From Rhodobacterales bacterium 32-67-9 (GTDB taxonomy: Bacteria; Pseudomonadota; Alphaproteobacteria; Rhodobacterales; Rhodobacteraceae): 64,000 nucleotides of DNA. Below are positions 1 to 9,679 of this stretch, piece after piece. The first letter of the stretch is position 1. The number at the start of each line of letters is the position of its first letter. The translations under genes were made by a program, and so were the position numbers. The notes beneath the pieces were generated by a model. The model did not search any database and was not told the origin of the DNA. It worked only from the letters and a program-made list of their open reading frames with translations. The DNA is taken from contig NCEA01000001.1 in the NCBI GenBank assembly GCA_002280515.1, positions 41,762-105,761 on the forward strand, written 5' to 3'.

Positions 1-847
1 CGCCGACCTCGCCCACGGCTGCGGCGCCGTAGGGCTCCATAACCGCACGGAGTTTCCGCAGAAAATCAATGTTCTCCGGCTGGTTCTTCGAGTGAATATG
101 CTCCTGCCAGTTATAGGGGTTGACCGCCGGCGCTATGCTGTCGTTGCGCCGCTCGGCCGGCAGTGGAGGATTGTCGCGCAAGAGCTTGTCTGCGAAGTAG
201 AAGTTGATCGTATCGAGACGGAACCCGTCCACCCCCCGGTCAAGCCAGAACCGCGCGGTGTCGAGCAGTTCCGCCTGGACCGCCGGGCAGTGGAAATCGA
301 GATCGGGCTGCGAAGCCAGGAAGTTGTGCAGGTAATACTGCATCCGCCGCGCATCCCAGGTCCAGGCGGAGCCGCCGAAGATCGAAAGCCAGTTGTTGGG
401 CGGCGTGCCGTCCGGCTTCGGATCGGCCCAGACATACCAGTCGGCGCGCGGATTACCCCGGTCGGCGCGGCTTTCGATGAACCACGGATGCTGGTCGGAG
501 GAATGGCTGAGCACGAGGTCGATCATCACCCTGAGCCCGAGATCGTGGGCCCGCACCACGAGCGCGTCGAAATCGGCGAGCGTCCCGAACATCGGATCGA
601 CATCGCGGTAATCCGCGACATCGTAGCCGTAATCCTTCATCGGCGAGGTGAAGAAGGGCGATATCCAGACCGCGTCCGCGCCAAGTCCCGCAACATGATC
701 AAGGCGTTGCGTGATACCCTTCAGGTCGCCGATACCGTCGCCATTCGTGTCCTGAAAGCTCCTCGGGTAGATCTGGTAGATCACCGCACCGCGCCACCAG
801 TCGCGGTCGCCGGCCAGTTGCGCCGCCTTCGCCAGCCCCCTTGCCAT
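1..847 (-). CDS. aglA: Alpha-glucosidase, GH13 (3' part outside the window)
   Basis: Hydrolyses alpha-glucosides such as maltose, sucrose or trehalose to glucose in the cytoplasm after uptake by the adjacent transporter. The 282 visible codons start MARGLAKAAQLAGDRDWWRG and contain the family's opening strand (AVIYQIYPRSFQDTNGDGIG), the ISPFFTSPMKDYGYDV segment, and a DGFRLDTINFYF stretch. In the last of these the Asp of GFRLD is the expected catalytic nucleophile of GH13. The C-terminal half of the barrel is beyond base 1. The start at 847 lies 5 bases from the aglG stop, so this is the last visible gene of an aglE-F-G-A operon. In relatives an aglK ATPase follows; it would lie outside the window. 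Family identity is clear; exact substrate is inferred from context. Confidence 0.9.
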   Translation of the reverse strand, partial: MARGLAKAAQLAGDRDWWRGAVIYQIYPRSFQDTNGDGIGDLKGITQRLDHVAGLGADAVWISPFFTSPMKDYGYDVADYRDVDPMFGTLADFDALVVRAHDLGLRVMIDLVLSHSSDQHPWFIESRADRGNPRADWYVWADPKPDGTPPNNWLSIFGGSAWTWDARRMQYYLHNFLASQPDLDFHCPAVQAELLDTARFWLDRGVDGFRLDTINFYFADKLLRDNPPLPAERRNDSIAPAVNPYNWQEHIHSKNQPENIDFLRKLRAVMEPYGAAAVGEVG

Positions 848-851
848 CGCC

Positions 852-2000
852 TCAGCCCCCTTTCACCGACCCGGCGAGGAGGCCCCGCACGAGGAATTTC
901 TGCATCGAGAAGAAGACCAGAAGCGGCACCGCGATCGAGACAAAGGCCGAGGCGGCGAGAATCTCCCAGTCGCCGCCGCGCGAGCCCAGAAGGTTCACCA
1001 GACGCCCCGTGAGCACAAGCTTGTCGTCCTGCGGGCCGAGGAAGACCAGCGCCACCAGAAGGTCGTTCCAGGTCCAGAGGAACTGGAAGATGGCGAAGCT
1101 CGCCAGCGCCGGGAAGGACAAGGGCAGCACGATCCGGGTGAATATCTGGAAATCCGTCGCCCCGTCCACGCGCGCCGTTTCCATCACCTCGCGCGGCAGG
1201 CCCGCCATGTAGTTGCGCAGGAGGTAGATCGCCAGCGGAAGCCCGAACCCGGTATGGGCAAGCCAGATGCCGATATAACTTTTCGGATCGAAACCAAAGG
1301 CTTGCCCGACGGAGTTGTAGACCTTCAATAGCGGGATAAGCGACATCTGCAAGGGCACGACGAGAAGCCCGACAACCGCCGCGATCAGGAGCGCGCGGCC
1401 CGGAAACCGCATCCACGCCAGCGCATAGGCGGCGAAGGCGGCGATCAGGATCGGGATCACCGTCGCCGGCACCGCGACGGTCATCGAGTTCAGGAACGAC
1501 CGGCCGAGCCCGGCGGCGGTCAGCACATTGGCGTAATTCGCCGTCGTGAAGCGTGGCGGCACCTCGGCGGTGTAGAAGATGCGTTGCCCGCGGGTGCCGG
1601 CGAAGCTCTCGGCCCCCGACAGTTCGAAGGCGCCGTCGCCTGTCACGACAAGCCGCACGCCGTCCTTCAGCTCGGCCGTCTCGCCGGGGGCGAAGGCCGC
1701 AGGCGCACGCGAGGAAAAGCCGAAGGCCGAGACGCGGCCGCCGCCGGGGCCTTCCAGCACGGAGCCGGTCAGGACGTAGCGGCCGTCGACGATTTCCTCT
1801 CCCTCCCCGGCGGGCGCGCGGAAGACAAGGTTCTGCGACGAGGTCGAGAGCGCAGTCCACCAGCCCGAGACCGCGATCTGGTCCTTGTCGCGGAACGACG
1901 AGACCAGAAGCCCCGCCGTCGGCAAGGTCCAGAGCAGGACGAGGAGGACGACCGAAAGATGGACCACCCAGGCGAGCGGCGATCTGGTGCCGGGCAGCAT
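852..2000 (-). CDS. aglG: Alpha-glucoside ABC transporter, inner-membrane permease AglG
   Basis: Membrane permease of the MalG type that forms half of the channel for alpha-glucosides. The 382-residue protein starts MLPGTRSPLAWVVHLSV. It has one N-terminal membrane segment, then a roughly 100-residue extracytoplasmic insert, then the usual block of membrane segments. The permease loop that contacts the ATPase is near residues 270-290 (EVMETARVDGATDFQIF). An upstream in-frame start would add 54 Arg-rich residues that overlap aglF and look non-coding, so the ATG at 2000 is chosen. It overlaps the aglF stop by one base, which implies translational coupling. The large periplasmic insert is typical of AglG proteins and may contact the binding protein. 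Confidence 0.88.
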   Translation of the reverse strand: MLPGTRSPLAWVVHLSVVLLVLLWTLPTAGLLVSSFRDKDQIAVSGWWTALSTSSQNLVFRAPAGEGEEIVDGRYVLTGSVLEGPGGGRVSAFGFSSRAPAAFAPGETAELKDGVRLVVTGDGAFELSGAESFAGTRGQRIFYTAEVPPRFTTANYANVLTAAGLGRSFLNSMTVAVPATVIPILIAAFAAYALAWMRFPGRALLIAAVVGLLVVPLQMSLIPLLKVYNSVGQAFGFDPKSYIGIWLAHTGFGLPLAIYLLRNYMAGLPREVMETARVDGATDFQIFTRIVLPLSFPALASFAIFQFLWTWNDLLVALVFLGPQDDKLVLTGRLVNLLGSRGGDWEILAASAFVSIAVPLLVFFSMQKFLVRGLLAGSVKGG

Positions 2001-3010
2001 CAGCGATCCCCCGCCTCGGCCCGGGCATTCCGTATGTTCCAGACCATGATCGGCACGACGAGGACCATGATCACGATGGCGATGGTCGCGCCCCGGCCGA
2101 AATCGCCGCCGCCCCGGAACATCCAGTCGAACATCAGGTTGGCGAGGACCTGACTGTTCCATTGCCCGTTGGTCATGGCGAGCACAATGTCGAAGACCTT
2201 GAGTACCGTGATGGTGATCGTGGTCCAGACCACCGCGATGGTGCCCCAGATCTGCGGCACCATGATCCGTAAGAAGATCTGGATGCCCGAGGCGCCGTCG
2301 AGGACCGCCGCCTCGATGGTTTCTTCCGGTATACCGCGCAGCGCGGCCGAGAGGATGACCATGGCGAAGCCGGTCTGGATCCAGATCAGGATCACCATCA
2401 GGAAGAAGTTGTTCCAGAACGGCACCGCGATCCAGGCCTGCGGCACGCCGCCGAAGGCCACCACGACCGCGTTCAGAAGGCCGATCTGTTCGGAGCCTTC
2501 GCCCCTGTAATCATAGACGAATTTCCAGATCACCGCGGCGCCGACGAAGGAGATCGCCATCGGCATGAAGATCAGCGACCGAGCGAGGTTGCCCCAGGCG
2601 ATCCGATCGGTGAGCGCGGCGGCGACCAGGCCGAGGAAGGTCGATGCGGCGGGCACCATCAGAAGCCAGAGGAAATTGTTGAAAAGCGACTCGCGAAAAC
2701 CGGGGTCGCTCACCAGCCAGCGGTAGTTGGCGAGCCCGACGAAACCCTGCCCGCCCCGGTCGTGGAAGCTGAGCCAGATCGAGGCGAAGACCGGGTAGAC
2801 GAGGTAGAGGCCAAGCGCGATGAGCGCCGGCCCGAGGAAAAGCCAGGGCCGGATCAGCGCGGCGCGGGCGATGTTGCGCGAGGCGGCGGACCGGTCGCCG
2901 GCATGGGCCGGGAACACCCGGTCAAGCAGCCAGTTCGATCCCCAGAAATAGAGCGCGGCCCCGGCGATGCCGGCGACGATCGTGAAAAGCGCGGTCCAGA
3001 GCTGTTCCAT
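2000..3010 (-). CDS. aglF: Alpha-glucoside ABC transporter, inner-membrane permease AglF
   Basis: Partner permease of the MalF type, 336 residues. An N-terminal membrane helix (LFTIVAGIAGAALYFWG) is followed by a cytoplasmic linker and then six predicted membrane segments. The ATPase-contact loop reads EETIEAAVLDGASGIQIF near residues 230-247. It lies between aglE (39 bases upstream) and aglG (overlapping), so it is co-transcribed with both. It should import alpha-glucosides together with AglG, the binding protein AglE and an ATPase (AglK) that is not visible here. Length and context match AglF of rhizobia and Rhodobacterales. Confidence 0.88.
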   Translation of the reverse strand: MEQLWTALFTIVAGIAGAALYFWGSNWLLDRVFPAHAGDRSAASRNIARAALIRPWLFLGPALIALGLYLVYPVFASIWLSFHDRGGQGFVGLANYRWLVSDPGFRESLFNNFLWLLMVPAASTFLGLVAAALTDRIAWGNLARSLIFMPMAISFVGAAVIWKFVYDYRGEGSEQIGLLNAVVVAFGGVPQAWIAVPFWNNFFLMVILIWIQTGFAMVILSAALRGIPEETIEAAVLDGASGIQIFLRIMVPQIWGTIAVVWTTITITVLKVFDIVLAMTNGQWNSQVLANLMFDWMFRGGGDFGRGATIAIVIMVLVVPIMVWNIRNARAEAGDR

Positions 3011-3049
3011 GCCCCCTCCTCTCGCGGGTCGTCGCCGGCCGGGGCTAAC

Positions 3050-4405
3050 TTACTTGATCGCGTCCCATTCGGCCTGGATCTCTGCCGCCACGTCCTCGGC
3101 CGACTTGCCGCCGGCATAGTCGACCATCCCGGTCCAGAAGGCGCCTGCGCCGATCTTGCCGGGCATCAGGTCAGAACCGTCGAAACGGAAGGTGGTGGCG
3201 TTCAGGAGGATCTCGCCCTGCTTTTTCAGTGCGGCATTGGCATAGGCCTCGGGGTTCACCGCCTTGAAGGGCGTGAGGAACCCCGATTGCGCCATCCAGA
3301 TCTCATGCGCGATTGGTGTCTTCAGGAAGGCGATGAAGGCGCGCGCCGCCTCGCCGTCCCTGGTGATCATGGCCAGCGTCCCGGCGCCGAGCACCGGCTT
3401 GCCGAGGTCCTTGCCCGCATAGGCCGGCATGTAGAAAAAGTCGGCGTCGCGCCCGAGTTCCGTGCCTTCGGGGAAGAACGAAGGAATGAACGAGGCCTGG
3501 TGATGCATGTAGCATTTCGGCGGCGAGGCAAAGAGGCCCTTGGGGCTGTCGCGGAAGTCGGTCGTGGCGACGGCAGCCGCCCCCCCGTCGACGAAGGCAT
3601 TATTGCGCGCGAACCAGCCGAATTCCTTGATCGCGCCGGTGATGGCGGGATCGGTGAACGGCAGGTCGTTGGTGACCCACCTGTCGTAGACATCCGGCGG
3701 CGCGGTGCGCAGCAGCATGTCCTCGACCCAGTCGGTCGCGGGCCAGCCGGTCGCCCCGCCCGAGCCGAGCCCGATGCACCAGGGCGTGCCGCCATCGGCG
3801 ACGATCTCTTCGGTCAGCGCCCTGAGGTCCTCCATCGTGCCGGGAACCTCGTAGCCGGCATCCTCGAAATTCTCCGGCACGTACCAGACCAGCGACTTCA
3901 CGTCGATCTTGTAGGGAAAGGCATAAAGCGCCTTCGCCCCGTCTGCGCCAGCGTAGGTGCCAAGGCCGACCCAGCTTTCCCCGGCGGCGTAATTGTCCCT
4001 CAGCCACGCCCCGGTGTCGTCGCCGAGCGGCACCAGCAACCCCTTTGCGGCAAGATCGCCGATCAGCCCCGGCTGCGGCAGAATCGCGATGTCGGGGGGT
4101 GAACCGGCCTGGGTGTCGATGACGATCTGCTGTTCGTAATTCTCCGAGGAGGAGTAGCTGACCGTCACCCCGGTGGCGGCGGTGAAATAGGCGAGCACGC
4201 TTTCGACCAGCACCTGATCCTCGCCGCGCCAGGGACCGAAGATGGTGATGGATTGACCGTCCAGGTTGTAGGCCTCGGCAAAGCCGTCATAGCTTGCCCA
4301 GTTGAAGCGCACATCCTCGCCCGGCGCGAATTTCAGCTCCTGCGCCGCCGCAGCGCCGGCCAGAAGCGCCAGCGTCGCGGCGCCCGCGCATAGGTATCCG
4401 TTCAT
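3050..4405 (-). CDS. aglE: Alpha-glucoside ABC transporter, periplasmic binding protein AglE
   Basis: Captures alpha-glucosides in the periplasm and delivers them to AglFG. The 451-residue protein begins MNGYLCAGAATLALLAGAAA, a signal peptide expected to be cut after AAAAQ. The rest has the pattern of family 1 solute-binding proteins, for example SITIFGPWRGEDQVLVESVL early in the mature protein. The ATG at 4405 is preceded by GGAGGGGAGGATCGC, an excellent ribosome site. A longer in-frame version beginning 21 codons upstream has no signal peptide and is rejected. First gene of the agl operon; a perfect palindrome (4465-4478) lies 60 bases upstream. Confidence 0.9.
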   Translation of the reverse strand: MNGYLCAGAATLALLAGAAAAQELKFAPGEDVRFNWASYDGFAEAYNLDGQSITIFGPWRGEDQVLVESVLAYFTAATGVTVSYSSSENYEQQIVIDTQAGSPPDIAILPQPGLIGDLAAKGLLVPLGDDTGAWLRDNYAAGESWVGLGTYAGADGAKALYAFPYKIDVKSLVWYVPENFEDAGYEVPGTMEDLRALTEEIVADGGTPWCIGLGSGGATGWPATDWVEDMLLRTAPPDVYDRWVTNDLPFTDPAITGAIKEFGWFARNNAFVDGGAAAVATTDFRDSPKGLFASPPKCYMHHQASFIPSFFPEGTELGRDADFFYMPAYAGKDLGKPVLGAGTLAMITRDGEAARAFIAFLKTPIAHEIWMAQSGFLTPFKAVNPEAYANAALKKQGEILLNATTFRFDGSDLMPGKIGAGAFWTGMVDYAGGKSAEDVAAEIQAEWDAIK

Positions 4406-4770
4406 GCGATCCTCCCCTCCGGTCTTTGCCGCTTTGGCTATCCATAGCCTTTCATGGGGAAATTCCAAAGCGCTTTGGCGGCCGGATCGGGTATTGGCTC
4501 AAATCGTCCCGCACGTCCGGATCGGCGACGGTCGCGTGTCAAAGGGCGCGCCGGACAACCGTGCAAGGCTACGAACGCGGGGGCTGGGTGGCCCTGCCCG
4601 CACAACCGCCGGCCGAATTCCGGCACCGGGCCTGCCCTTTCGGGCCGGGCGGCGGCAATCAAAAAACATGTCTCCCCGATCGATGCAGGATTCGCGTGCT
4701 TGAAGCGGACCCCGAAAGCATCCTATCACGCCTGTGCCAGGTTCCTGGCCAACGCCCCGGCAAAGTGAAG
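4406..4770. promoter_or_regulatory. Divergent control region between aglE and glk
   Basis: A 365-base stretch between two divergent genes with no credible reading frame. It holds the CCAAAGCGCTTTGG palindrome (4465-4478) and a second, weaker inverted repeat GGCTAT-CC-ATAGCC at 4436-4449 just upstream of aglE. The remainder (about 4480-4760) shows no clear sigma70 boxes, RNA structure or repeat that I can support. No regulator gene is located here, so the LacI-type regulator expected to act on it must lie elsewhere. Confidence 0.5.
4465..4478. promoter_or_regulatory. Perfect 14-bp palindrome, probable LacI-family operator
   Basis: CCAAAGCGCTTTGG is a perfect palindrome with a central CG step, the form expected for LacI-family operators. 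It lies 60 bases upstream of aglE and about 290 bases upstream of glk. In Rhodobacterales and rhizobia the agl genes are controlled by the LacI-type repressor AglR. Assigning this site to AglR is inference, since no regulator gene is in the window. Confidence 0.6.
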
Positions 4771-5736
4771 ATGCGGATGCCTGATACCCTATCGCTCGTG
4801 GCCGATGTCGGCGGCACCAATACCCGGGTCGCGCTGGTGCGCGCAGGCGCGGTCGACCGCGCGACGATCCGGCGCTTCGCCAATGCCGATTTCCCCGGCC
4901 TCGGCCCGGTGCTCGCCCGCTATCTCGAAGAGGCCGCAAGCCCGGCCTGCACCGGGGCCTGCGTCGCCGTCGCGGGGCCGGTCGACGGCGGCGTGGCGCG
5001 ACTGACGAACCTCGACTGGACGATCGACCGGGCCTCGGTCGCCACCGGCGCGGGCCGCGTCGCAGTCCTCAACGATCTTCAGGCCCAGGGTCAGGCGCTT
5101 GGCCATATCGCGGCCGACTGCCTGCGCCCGCTGATCGCGGCGGAGGGCGCCAAGCGCAGCGACGGCCCGCAACTGGTGATCGGTGTTGGCACCGGCTTCA
5201 ACGCCGCTGTCGTGCACGAAACACCGGGTGGCCGTATCGTCACCGCCTCCGAATGCGGCCATGCCGGTCTTCCTGTCCGCACCGAGGCCGATCTCAGGCT
5301 GATGCGGTCGGTCGAGACGGTGCACGGATTTGCCGGGGTCGAGGACGTGCTGTCGGGGCGCGGGCTCGAACGGCTCTTTGCCTGGGCGGCGGCCGAGGCG
5401 GGGCGGAGCGACCGGCCCGGCGCCTCCGCGATCATGGCGGCGATCGCCGCGGGGGACGACCCGGTCGCGGTTGAGACCGGGCGCACCTTCGTGCGCCTTC
5501 TCGGCACCGTCACCGGCGATCTCGCGCTGACCCACCTGCCCTTCGGCGGCATCTACCTGATCGGCGGCGTCGCCCGCGCCTTCACCGGCCATTTCGGGCG
5601 GTTCGACCTTGCCGGGGCGTTCCGCGACAAGGGGCGGTTTTCCCCGTTCATGCGCGAATTCGCCGTCTCGATCATCGAGGACGACTATGCCGCGCTCGAA
5701 GGCTGCGCCCGCTATCTGGACAGCATCGCCGTCTGA
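4771..5736 (+). CDS. glk: Glucokinase
   Basis: Phosphorylates glucose with ATP to glucose 6-phosphate, feeding zwf-pgl of this locus. The 321-residue protein opens MRMPDTLSLVADVGGTNTR, whose DVGGTNTR is the phosphate-1 loop of the ROK/hexokinase fold. It also carries VAVAGPVDGGVARLTNLDW, the LNDLQAQGQALG segment with its catalytic Asp, and GVGTGFNAAV followed by ECGHAGLPV. The length is normal for bacterial Glk. A second possible ATG lies at 4777. A much longer upstream extension in frame is not conserved-looking. The stop is 4 bases from the convergent pgi stop. Confidence 0.93.
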   Translation: MRMPDTLSLVADVGGTNTRVALVRAGAVDRATIRRFANADFPGLGPVLARYLEEAASPACTGACVAVAGPVDGGVARLTNLDWTIDRASVATGAGRVAVLNDLQAQGQALGHIAADCLRPLIAAEGAKRSDGPQLVIGVGTGFNAAVVHETPGGRIVTASECGHAGLPVRTEADLRLMRSVETVHGFAGVEDVLSGRGLERLFAWAAAEAGRSDRPGASAIMAAIAAGDDPVAVETGRTFVRLLGTVTGDLALTHLPFGGIYLIGGVARAFTGHFGRFDLAGAFRDKGRFSPFMREFAVSIIEDDYAALEGCARYLDSIAV

Positions 5737-5740
5737 CCTC

Positions 5741-7345
5741 TCAGCCTTCGCCCCTCAGCGCCTCGACCAGCATCCGGGTCGAGCCGTCCTTGCCCTCGGC
5801 ACTCTCGCGCCCCGCGAGGATCGGCTCGAGCGCGAGCGCCAGTTCCTTGCCAAGCTCCACCCCCCACTGGTCGAAGGAATTGATCCCGAGGATTACGCCT
5901 TCGACAAAGACCCGGTGTTCGTAGAGCGCCACGATCTGGCCCAAGGTGAAGGGCGTGAGCCGGTCGTAGACCAGCGTGGTCGAGGGCCGGTTGCCGGGAA
6001 ACACCCGGTGGCGCGCCTGACGGTCAAGCTCGGCGCCGGTCAGGCCCTTCTTCGCCATGATCGCCCGCGCCTCGTCGAGCGAGCGGCCGCGCATCAGCGC
6101 CTCGGACTGGGCAAGGCAGTTGGCGACAAGGAGCAGGTGCTGGTGGGCGAGGTCGGGTTCATGCCCCGCCTTCGCGACCATGAACTCGCACGGCACCACC
6201 CGGGTGCCCTGATGGATGAGCTGGTAGAAGGCGTGCTGGCCGTTCGTCCCCGGCTCGCCCCAGACGACGGGGCCGGAGTTCACCGGAAGGTCGGACCCGT
6301 CCATCGCCACGCGCTTGCCGTTGCTCTCCATCTCGAGTTGCTGGAGATAGGCGGGCAGCCGCGACAGGCGCTGGTCATAGGGCAATACGGCGCGGGTGGC
6401 ATGGCCGCAGATCTGGTTGTGCCAGATGCCGACGAGGGCCAGCATGACGGGCAGGTTGTCGGCGAAGGCCGCATCGCGGAAATGCGCGTCCATCGCCCTG
6501 CCGCCCTCAAGGAACGCATCGAACGCTTCCGGCCCGATGGCGATCATCAGGGAAAGCCCGATCGGCCCCCACATCGAGTAGCGCCCGCCAACCCAGTCCT
6601 CGAAGCCGAAGACCCGGGCGGCGTCGATGCCGAAGGCGGCGGTGCGGTCGGCGGCTGTGGAGACGGCGGCGAACTGCGCGGCGGGGTTGGCGACGCGCCT
6701 CGCCATCCATGTGCGCGCCGTCTCGGCGTTGGTCATCGTCTCGATCGTGGTGAAGGTCTTCGAGGCAACGATGACAAGCGTGGTTTCGGGGTCGAGCGGC
6801 GCCAGCACGTCATGGACATGCGCCCCGTCGACGTTCGAGACGAAATGCGCCCGGGGCCCGTCGGCATAGGGCGCCAGCGCAAGGTAGGCCATCGCCGGGC
6901 CAAGATCGGAGCCGCCGATGCCGATATTGACGATGTCAGTGATCGCCCCCCCCTGCCCGGTAAAGCGGCCCGCGCGCACATCGCGGGCGAAGGCGGCCAT
7001 GCGCTCATGGGTGGCCCGAACCTCCGGCATGACGTCGCGGCCATCGACGAGGACGGAACCGGAGAGGTTGCGCAGGGCGGTGTGAAGGACCGCCCGCCCC
7101 TCGGTCTCGTTGATCTTTTCGCCGGCGAACATCGCGTCGCGCTTGCCGGCCACGCCCGACGCCTCGGCGAGCCGGATCAGCAGGTCGCGGGCATGGGTGT
7201 CGATCGCGGTCTTGGAATAGTCGAAGAGAAGGCCATCGGCCCGGATCGAAAAATGCCGCGCCCGGTCAGTGCCGTCGAAGAGCGACAGGATCGGCCGGTC
7301 TTCCAGGCGCTTGCGGTGAAAGCGCAGATCATCCCAAAGGCTCAT
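5741..7345 (-). CDS. pgi: Glucose-6-phosphate isomerase
   Basis: Interconverts glucose 6-phosphate and fructose 6-phosphate in the cytoplasm. The 534-residue protein begins [18 protein letters not shown]. It contains the two family signatures: [17 protein letters not shown] (the SKTFTT phosphate loop) and [21 protein letters not shown]-terminal signature residues occur in [12 protein letters not shown]. The start at 7345 is preferred over ATG at 7351 because AGGGGA then sits 6 bases upstream. It lies 25 bases after pgl, so zwf-pgl-pgi form one transcription unit. This grouping suits an Entner-Doudoroff/pentose-phosphate lifestyle, with Pgi recycling fructose 6-phosphate. Confidence 0.95.
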   Translation of the reverse strand: MSLWDDLRFHRKRLEDRPILSLFDGTDRARHFSIRADGLLFDYSKTAIDTHARDLLIRLAEASGVAGKRDAMFAGEKINETEGRAVLHTALRNLSGSVLVDGRDVMPEVRATHERMAAFARDVRAGRFTGQGGAITDIVNIGIGGSDLGPAMAYLALAPYADGPRAHFVSNVDGAHVHDVLAPLDPETTLVIVASKTFTTIETMTNAETARTWMARRVANPAAQFAAVSTAADRTAAFGIDAARVFGFEDWVGGRYSMWGPIGLSLMIAIGPEAFDAFLEGGRAMDAHFRDAAFADNLPVMLALVGIWHNQICGHATRAVLPYDQRLSRLPAYLQQLEMESNGKRVAMDGSDLPVNSGPVVWGEPGTNGQHAFYQLIHQGTRVVPCEFMVAKAGHEPDLAHQHLLLVANCLAQSEALMRGRSLDEARAIMAKKGLTGAELDRQARHRVFPGNRPSTTLVYDRLTPFTLGQIVALYEHRVFVEGVILGINSFDQWGVELGKELALALEPILAGRESAEGKDGSTRMLVEALRGEG

Positions 7346-7370
7346 CGACATTCCCCTCGTACTGAAACTC

Positions 7371-8042
7371 TCATTCGGCCCAGTGCACCGTCGCATTCGC
7401 CAGGACCGCACGCACCGGCGCCTCGGTCTCGAGCAGGTCCTGCGCCCGGTCGAGCGCCGCGCGTTTTTCTGCCCCGGTGATCAGGATATGGCAAGACATC
7501 GCCCCGGCAAGGACCGGCGCGGTCAGCGTCACGCGCGGCTCCGCCGCACCGGGCGCGCGCATCGGCAGGAGGATCGGCGCATCGGCGGCGAGCGCTTCCT
7601 CCAGCCGGTCGGCGCCGGGAAAGAGCGAGGCGGTGTGCATGTCGGCGCCCATGCCGAGCAGGAGGACCGAGATCGGCAGGCAGGGCGCGATCGCGGCCGA
7701 GAGCGTGTCGAGCACGTCTTCCGGCTGTGGCGCGTCGGCGTAAAGCGGCACGTACTGCGCGGCGGCGGCACGGCCGGTCAGCATCCGCGCCTTCAGAAGC
7801 CGCCCGTTAGAGCGCGGATGGCTTTCCGGCACCCAGCGTTCGTCGTTGAGAAAGACCGACACCCGGCCCCAGTCGAGGCTGACGCCCGAAAGCACGTCGA
7901 AGACCGGGCCGGGCGTGGTGCCTCCGGGCAGGCAGAGGCTCGCCCTGTCATGCTGGCGCAGCGCCATTGCAAGTTCGCTCGCCAGATGGTCGGCGAGGTC
8001 GAACATCATCAGTTCGCGGTCGGGATATTCGATGACGTCCAT
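7371..8042 (-). CDS. pgl: 6-phosphogluconolactonase
   Basis: Hydrolyses 6-phosphogluconolactone, the product of Zwf, to 6-phosphogluconate. The 223-residue protein has the NagB/RpiA-like fold signatures: [18 protein letters not shown] near residue 35, [20 protein letters not shown] near residue 70, and [17 protein letters not shown] near residue 128. Its length is normal for the DevB/Pgl type. It sits between zwf (58 bases upstream) and pgi (25 bases downstream), matching the usual zwf-pgl pairing. Confidence 0.94.
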   Translation of the reverse strand: MDVIEYPDRELMMFDLADHLASELAMALRQHDRASLCLPGGTTPGPVFDVLSGVSLDWGRVSVFLNDERWVPESHPRSNGRLLKARMLTGRAAAAQYVPLYADAPQPEDVLDTLSAAIAPCLPISVLLLGMGADMHTASLFPGADRLEEALAADAPILLPMRAPGAAEPRVTLTAPVLAGAMSCHILITGAEKRAALDRAQDLLETEAPVRAVLANATVHWAE

Positions 8043-8100
8043 CGCAGCCTTTCCTTTCAGCCCCGCGCCTGTCCGGCCCGACCCTTGCCGGCGCGGCCGG

Positions 8101-9564
8101 TCATTCGCGGATCTCCCGCCACCTCCGGCCGTCGCGGTGGACGAGCATCAGCGCGTCCTCCGGGCCCGAGGATCCGGGGTCGTAGCCCTTCGGCCGGTCG
8201 CCGCGCGCCTCCCAGCCGGCGATGATCGGGTCGGTCCAGGCCCAGGCGGCCTCGACCTCGTCGCCGCGCATGAACAGCGTCTGGTTGCCGCGGATCACAT
8301 CCATGATCAGTCGTTCGTAGGCGTCGGGAATGTCGGTCCCGTCCTCGCCGAGCGCCTCGGCGAAGGACATGTCCAAGGGCACCTCGGTCAGGCGCATGCC
8401 GCCCGGCCCCGGCTCCTTGATCATCACAGAAAGCGTCATCCCCTCGTTCGGCTGGAGCCGGATGGAAAGCACGTTCTCGCGCCAGCCCTCCTCCTCGCCG
8501 AAGATCGAATGCGGCACTTCCTTGAAGACCACCGCGATCTCGGAGGCGCGGGCACGGAGCTTCTTGCCGGTGCGCAGGTAGAAGGGCGTGCCCTTCCAGC
8601 GCCAGTTGGCGATCTGCACTTTCATCGCGATATAGCTTTCGGTGCGCGAGGCCGGATCCTCGGCGTCCTCGACGTAGGATGGCGCGCCGCCGGCCTTCGG
8701 GCCGCCGCGATACTGGCCGCGCACGATGTCGTCGGGCCGCACCTCCTGCAGCGCGCGGATCACCTTCAGCTTCTCGTCCCGCACCGCGTCGGGGTCGAAG
8801 CGGTAAGGCGGTTCCATCGCAATCAGGCAGAGAAGCTGCATCAGGTGGTTCTGCACCATGTCCCGCATCGCGCCCGAGCGGTCGTAATAGGCCCCGCGGC
8901 CGCCGACGCCGACCGTCTCGGCCACGGTGATCTGGACGTGATCGACATGGCGCGCGTTCCACAAGGGTTCGAAGAGGATATTGGCGAAGCGGACCGCCAT
9001 CAGGTTCTGCACCGTCTCCTTGCCGAGGTAATGGTCGATCCGGTAGATCTGGCCCTCGCTGAAATGCTCGGCCAGCGTGGCGTTGAGCGCCTTGGCACTT
9101 TCAAGGTCGCGGCCGAAGGGTTTTTCGACGACGATCCGCGCTTCGGGACCGGCGATTCCGTGGCGGTGGAGCCGCTCGGCAAGATCACCGAAAAGCGCGG
9201 GCGCGACCGAGAAGTAGAACGCCTGCACGACATCCTTGCGCACGATCCGGGCAAGGTCCGTCCATCCGGCCTCGCCCTTCGCGTCGACTGCGACGTAATG
9301 GACATGGCCGAGAAAGCGGGCGAGCGTCTCGCCATCGCGCTTGCCCTCGGCGATGAACTCGGAGACCGCATCGGCGACCAGCGCGCGGAAGCCCTCGTCA
9401 TCCATCTCGCCGCGCGCAGCACCGATGATGCGGGCATCGTCCGGCATCTGGCCGGCGAGGAAGCGGCGGTAGAGCCCCGGCAGGATCTTGCGCCGCGCCA
9501 GGTCGCCGGTGCCGCCGAAGATGACGAGGTCGAACGGATCAACCGGAATCACGCGTGAGACCAT
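8101..9564 (-). CDS. zwf: Glucose-6-phosphate 1-dehydrogenase
   Basis: Oxidises glucose 6-phosphate to the lactone with NAD(P)+, the committed step into the Entner-Doudoroff and pentose phosphate routes. The 487-residue protein shows the nucleotide-binding IFGGTGDLARRKILPGLYR near residue 15, EKPFGRDLESAKALN near residue 147, and the active-site RIDHYLGKETVQNLMAVRF near residue 174. Length and motifs are standard. It is the first gene of zwf-pgl-pgi, and a perfect palindrome (9585-9596) lies 20 bases upstream of the start. Confidence 0.96.
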   Translation of the reverse strand: MVSRVIPVDPFDLVIFGGTGDLARRKILPGLYRRFLAGQMPDDARIIGAARGEMDDEGFRALVADAVSEFIAEGKRDGETLARFLGHVHYVAVDAKGEAGWTDLARIVRKDVVQAFYFSVAPALFGDLAERLHRHGIAGPEARIVVEKPFGRDLESAKALNATLAEHFSEGQIYRIDHYLGKETVQNLMAVRFANILFEPLWNARHVDHVQITVAETVGVGGRGAYYDRSGAMRDMVQNHLMQLLCLIAMEPPYRFDPDAVRDEKLKVIRALQEVRPDDIVRGQYRGGPKAGGAPSYVEDAEDPASRTESYIAMKVQIANWRWKGTPFYLRTGKKLRARASEIAVVFKEVPHSIFGEEEGWRENVLSIRLQPNEGMTLSVMIKEPGPGGMRLTEVPLDMSFAEALGEDGTDIPDAYERLIMDVIRGNQTLFMRGDEVEAAWAWTDPIIAGWEARGDRPKGYDPGSSGPEDALMLVHRDGRRWREIRE

Positions 9565-9584
9565 CTGTCCTGATCCTTTTGTCC

Positions 9585-9596
9585 GTTAGCGCTAAC
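9585..9596. promoter_or_regulatory. Perfect 12-bp palindrome upstream of zwf, probable LacI-type operator
   Basis: GTTAGCGCTAAC is a perfect palindrome with a central CG step, 21 bases upstream of the zwf start, where a bound repressor would block transcription. The outer bases differ from the agl/glk palindrome, but both share the AGCGCT core. They may belong to the same or to two related LacI-family regulators. No regulator gene is nearby. Confidence 0.55.
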
Positions 9597-9679
9597 AGGA
9601 ACGCTCTTAGCGCCTTCCTCGGCACAAGTCTAGCATTGCCGATGCAACGTGACCATGTCGCCGCGCCGACCCCGGAGGC

